From contig NZ_JAEINN010000015.1 in the NCBI RefSeq assembly GCF_016342405.1, positions 1-64,000 on the forward strand: a DNA stretch of 64,000 bases, written 5' to 3'. The position numbers were made by a program, and so were the translations under genes. Shown piece after piece: positions 62,148-64,000 of this stretch; position 1 is the first letter of the stretch, and every line of letters starts with the position of its first letter. The notes beneath the pieces were generated by a model. That model was not told the origin of the DNA and did not search any database. It saw nothing but the letters and a program-made list of their open reading frames with translations. Source of the DNA: Maridesulfovibrio ferrireducens (GTDB lineage: Bacteria; Desulfobacterota; Desulfovibrionia; Desulfovibrionales; Desulfovibrionaceae).

Positions 62148-63371
62148 TTAATGCGTGTGATGTGTCCAGTATTCTACGTCCGGACTGATGTGTAACAAAC
62201 CTAATTCCTGTCCAACTTCAATTAAGAATATCGCGCTGAAGCAGAGGATCAGGATTATTCCTGTCATTTTGCGAAAGCTTCCCTCTTTTGAATATTTCCA
62301 AACAATGAAACCCGGGAGAATTCCGAAGATGATACATTCTCCAACTCCGCCGACAAGGTTGATGGCAACGAGGAATATATCAGGGTAGATCAGAGCTACC
62401 AGAAGCGGAGGTATGAATGATAAACACCAGACTAAAGTTTTATTTTTAGTTCCCGCGTATGTGACAGTAAGATCTCTCATGAAACTCATGAGGGCTGTTC
62501 CGTTAGCCATAAATGCTGTGGACATAGCTATTAGAGCAAAAGCGAGGGCTACATAAGTAAATGCCGGAGTTTTGAGCAGCATCTCAAGGGGAATTGTTGC
62601 CGGCTGGTTTTTACCGAAGGCGGTGATCAGGTCAATTCCATCGGGAGATGACAGTGGGAGTGCTCCGAGAACGACAAGCAACCAAGTCAGGTTCATAACC
62701 ATGCCGATGGTTGTTCCGCCGATGATTGCGGTACGAATTTTTTTCCGGTCATGATTAAGAGTTCGGCAGATACTTGGAATTATGTTGTGGAAATGAAAGG
62801 CCATCAACAGAACGGGAAGTCCTGCCGGTACGTAGGTCCAATCAAATTTAGCAAGATTTACAGACGAAACATCCGGGACGACCATAAAAACGAGCATGCC
62901 GAAAGTAATCCACATAGCGGTAACCATGTATGGAGTACACTTTTTCATCATCATCATTCCGAAAGCAGTCATGCCTGTTACCACTAAAAAATAAAGGGTC
63001 ATGACAACGGGTTGTGAGACTGAAGATTGTAAACTCATTATGATGGATGATATTCCGGCAAGATAAGCTACAAGTATGCCGTATAGAAGGATCATGTTTG
63101 CTACGATAGTAACCCATTTACCTATCGAACCTAGTTCCTCTTTAAAAAAAGTGGGCAGGTCAGCGTGCTCATTGGTGGTCAGGCTTTTCTGCTCGGAATA
63201 AATGAGAGCGGTATAGGTCATCAGCAGCCACATCACTATAGTTGCGGCAATTGACGGCAGTAACCCGGCCGCGCATAAATTTACAGGCAGGGCAAGAATT
63301 CCCGCCCCGAGCATGTTACCAACAACTACGAACATCATAGCCATTGCAGATACTGGTTTATCTTGGGTCAT
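62148..63371 (-). CDS. Aromatic amino-acid permease (HAAAP, TyrP/TnaB-like)
   Basis: 407 residues, 11 predicted membrane helices. The N-terminal 'FVVVGNMLGAGILALPVNLCAAGLLPSI' is the conserved substrate-site helix 1 of the family, and 'FHFHNIIPSICRTLNHDRKKI' is another hallmark. These symporters bring tyrosine or tryptophan into the cell with protons. AAGGAG precedes the ATG. It is monocistronic, between aspA and a terminator shared with the exported-protein gene. The substrate could equally be serine or threonine, as in SdaC relatives. Confidence 0.88.
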   Translation of the reverse strand: MTQDKPVSAMAMMFVVVGNMLGAGILALPVNLCAAGLLPSIAATIVMWLLMTYTALIYSEQKSLTTNEHADLPTFFKEELGSIGKWVTIVANMILLYGILVAYLAGISSIIMSLQSSVSQPVVMTLYFLVVTGMTAFGMMMMKKCTPYMVTAMWITFGMLVFMVVPDVSSVNLAKFDWTYVPAGLPVLLMAFHFHNIIPSICRTLNHDRKKIRTAIIGGTTIGMVMNLTWLLVVLGALPLSSPDGIDLITAFGKNQPATIPLEMLLKTPAFTYVALAFALIAMSTAFMANGTALMSFMRDLTVTYAGTKNKTLVWCLSFIPPLLVALIYPDIFLVAINLVGGVGECIIFGILPGFIVWKYSKEGSFRKMTGIILILCFSAIFLIEVGQELGLLHISPDVEYWTHHTH

Positions 63372-63459
63372 TCAGAACTCCTTTAGGGGGCGGTTCATTC
63401 GTAAACGGGAAAATAGGTAAGGATTGCAAGATTTGACCCCTTGCAACCCTTATTAATAA

Positions 63460-64000
63460 TTAGCTGCAGGATGGAACTAGAGTCAGTGGATGCGTGTGGA
63501 TCATGCTTTCCGGTGAAAGAGCTTTATCAAGTTCTTCTTTTGACATGTACCCTTTTTCAATAACAATATCGTAAACTGAACGTTTTGTTTTAAGAGCTTC
63601 GCTAGCGACTTCAGTTGATTTTTCGTAGCCGATATAGGGATTCAGTGCCGTAACAAGCCCTATGCTGTTTTCAACATATCCGCGGCATACATCTTCATTT
63701 GCTGTAATGCCGGATACACAACGATCAGCAAGTGTTTTGAATCCGCGTCTCATAATGGTCAAAGAGTTGAGCAGGCTGGCGGTAATGACAGGTTCCATTA
63801 CGTTAAGCTCAAGTTGTCCAGCTTCAGCCGCCATAGTGACGGTAATATCTCCGCCGATTACAGTGAAAGCGATCTGGTTAATAACTTCAGGAATGATCGG
63901 ATTAACTTTGCCGGGCATGATGGATGATCCCGGAGCCATGCGAGGAAGGTTTATTTCATTCAGTCCGCATCTTGGTCCGGAAGAAAGGAGACGCAGGTCA
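63460..64000 (-). CDS. aspA: Aspartate ammonia-lyase, C-terminal part (cut by window edge)
   Basis: About 180 residues are visible; the gene continues beyond 64000. It catalyses L-aspartate to fumarate plus ammonia. The superfamily signature 'GSSIMPGKVNP' with its catalytic Ser is intact, followed by 'MAAEAGQLELNVMEPVI' and 'GYEKSTEVASEALKTKRSVYDIV'. Alternative: fumarase C, but the 'NVMEPVIT...LLNSLTIMRRGF' segment is aspartase-like. Fumarate supply and nitrogen release fit sulfate-reducer metabolism. The permease downstream could be a separate unit. Confidence 0.92.
   Translation of the reverse strand, partial: DLRLLSSGPRCGLNEINLPRMAPGSSIMPGKVNPIIPEVINQIAFTVIGGDITVTMAAEAGQLELNVMEPVITASLLNSLTIMRRGFKTLADRCVSGITANEDVCRGYVENSIGLVTALNPYIGYEKSTEVASEALKTKRSVYDIVIEKGYMSKEELDKALSPESMIHTHPLTLVPSCS

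Overview
This window comes from a Gram-negative, moderately AT-rich bacterium. The gene set best fits a marine sulfate reducer of the Desulfovibrionales (Desulfovibrio/Maridesulfovibrio type). That placement is inferred from the SahR-ahcY pair, the AmmeMemoRadiSam-type radical SAM enzyme, the GAK-system genes, the NifU-type scaffold and the abundance of sensor kinases; no rRNA is present to confirm it. LpxK, a beta-barrel protein and the YdbH/YdbL pair show that the cell has an outer membrane.

Layout. 1-7 kb: an outer-membrane barrel protein, tRNA-Pro, an AmrS-like radical SAM gene, purM, and a YdbH/YdbL pair for lipid transport across the periplasm. 7-11 kb: a tight minus-strand operon of EAL-HDOD protein, histidine kinase and radical SAM protein. 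11-16 kb: housekeeping genes rpsI, rplM, alaS and recA. 16-25 kb: a ThiI/MnmA-like PP-loop enzyme, a Ca/Na antiporter, a molbindin, a POT peptide transporter, a Bax-inhibitor-1 protein, lpxK and rnr. 25-32 kb: accessory genes, namely an S24 repressor, a zinc-ribbon microprotein, UPF0489, a secreted SUEL-lectin-like protein, solute-binding proteins and an EEP-family hydrolase. 32-46 kb: two large hybrid histidine kinases (the first directly behind a solute-binding protein gene), a NifU-like scaffold, LysR, a FemAB/GNAT-like protein, a CofD-like gene with nfo, a DUF2325 gene under a good Fur box, and a nitroreductase with a ferredoxin domain.

46.5-52 kb holds the most unusual locus: a five-gene minus-strand operon encoding an HprK-related kinase, an ATP-grasp ligase, a PhoU-APH kinase fusion, a PHP-type metal hydrolase and an 'XXXCH' small protein. 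This is the bioinformatically named but functionally unexplained GAK (grasp-and-kinase) system. Its CofD-like partner lies 6 kb away, in front of nfo. Two kinases, a ligase, a hydrolase and a small protein with a distinctive Cys-His C-terminus suggest a modification and de-modification cycle, possibly acting on the small protein.

52-64 kb: a degenerate HD protein, LysR, two tRNA Gln-Glu units that include an exact 185-bp direct repeat, a Rho_N-like basic protein, a DciA-like protein, sahR-ahcY, a DEAD-box helicase, an RRM protein behind a structured and terminated RNA leader, a secreted discoidin-like protein, an aromatic amino-acid permease and the 3' part of aspA. Several hairpin-plus-T-run structures lie where no gene ends and may mark small RNAs.
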